Under the pieces are notes generated by a model, which saw only the letters and a program-made list of their open reading frames with translations, had not been told where the DNA came from and searched no databases. From Acidimicrobiia bacterium (GTDB lineage Bacteria > Actinomycetota > Acidimicrobiia > Acidimicrobiales > SZUA-35): 6,498 nt of DNA. A program made the translations under genes and the position numbers. This document shows positions 6,251 to 6,498 of this stretch, piece after piece (position 1 is the stretch's first letter; each line of letters begins with the position of its first letter). The stretch lies in contig JAOUGG010000147.1 of assembly GCA_029857855.1 (NCBI GenBank), forward strand, positions 1-6,498. Direction: 5' to 3'.

Positions 6251-6498
6251 TCAGCCGAGGGAGGGGAAGAAGATCCCGATCTCGCGTGCGGCCGACTCGG
6301 CCGAATCCGAGCCGTGAACCAGGTTCTCGGTCATGATGGTGCCGAGGTCGCCACGAATCGTTCCCGGAGGTGCATCGGCCGGATTGGTCGGGCCCATCAT
6401 GGTGCGGACGATGGCGTAGGTGTCTTCGGGGCCCTCGAGCACCGCCACAAAGGCTGGGCTCCGGCGCATGAAAGCCACCAACTCCCGGTAGAACGGCT
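6251..6498 (-). CDS. ndk: Nucleoside diphosphate kinase, C-terminal part
   Basis: Ndk moves the terminal phosphate of nucleoside triphosphates onto diphosphates through a phosphohistidine, balancing NTP and dNTP pools in the cytoplasm. The last 82 codons are present and the reading frame runs open to the window edge, so the N-terminal part is missing. Recognisable blocks are PFYRELVAFM, VLEG, GPTNPADAPPGTIRGD and the active-site segment ENLVHGSDSAESAAREI, where the His in NLVHGSDS is the phosphorylated residue. The active-site Arg in IVRTMM, Thr in PTNP, Arg in TIRGD and Asn in ENLVH are also in place. The usual SGP before the VLEG strand reads RSP, a mild divergence. The end (FFPSLG) is normal for the family. 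Ndk next to the rne-rplU-rpmA-obg set is a known actinobacterial arrangement. Confidence 0.95.
   Translation of the reverse strand, partial: PFYRELVAFMRRSPAFVAVLEGPEDTYAIVRTMMGPTNPADAPPGTIRGDLGTIMTENLVHGSDSAESAAREIGIFFPSLG

Noticed and set aside
6246..6255. 10-bp palindrome GCTGATCAGC over the ndk stop
   Set aside because: It is short, overlaps coding sequence, and has no second copy or loop; chance is the simplest explanation.
5992..6336. Plus-strand open frame of 114 codons through the ndk-radical SAM gap
   Set aside because: It runs into the antisense of ndk, has no family resemblance and covers the hairpins, so it is most likely chance.

Overview
The window is a compact stretch of a high-GC bacterial chromosome with every recognised gene on the minus strand, so transcription runs from high to low coordinates. 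The gene set and order (ndk, a radical SAM protein, a DUF2344 protein, RNase E/G, rplU, rpmA, obg) together with the codon bias point to an actinobacterium. A mycobacterium-like ndk-rne-rplU-rpmA-obg neighbourhood is recognisable, with the radical SAM/DUF2344 pair sitting between ndk and rne, as I recall it in Streptomyces-type genomes. A deep-branching class such as Acidimicrobiia is possible, but this is a guess that a 16S or marker-protein search would have to settle.

Layout in the direction of transcription: the 3' part of ndk (6498-6251, cut by the window edge); a 240-base non-coding gap with two adjacent hairpins (6162-6108); a B12-binding-like/radical SAM protein (6010-3986); the DUF2344 partner, whose TTG start overlaps the previous stop by four bases (3989-3168); RNase E/G (3151-1343); ribosomal protein L21 (1316-1008); ribosomal protein L27 (1001-750); a 102-base gap with a 12-bp hairpin (735-709); and the 5' part of the Obg GTPase (647-1, cut by the window edge). 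From the radical SAM gene to rpmA the gaps are -4, 16, 26 and 6 bases, so this looks like one operon.

The genes share a theme of RNA and ribosome work: L21 and L27 are large-subunit proteins, Obg is a large-subunit assembly GTPase, and RNase E/G processes rRNA and mRNA. The radical SAM/DUF2344 pair is the only part of unknown function. Its position makes an RNA- or ribosome-directed role a reasonable but unproven idea. I found no mobile element, CRISPR array, tRNA, rRNA or known riboswitch. No region of more than 300 bases lacks a gene. Most of the window is conserved housekeeping DNA; the parts worth a second look are the uncharacterised radical SAM pair and the two structured intergenic gaps.
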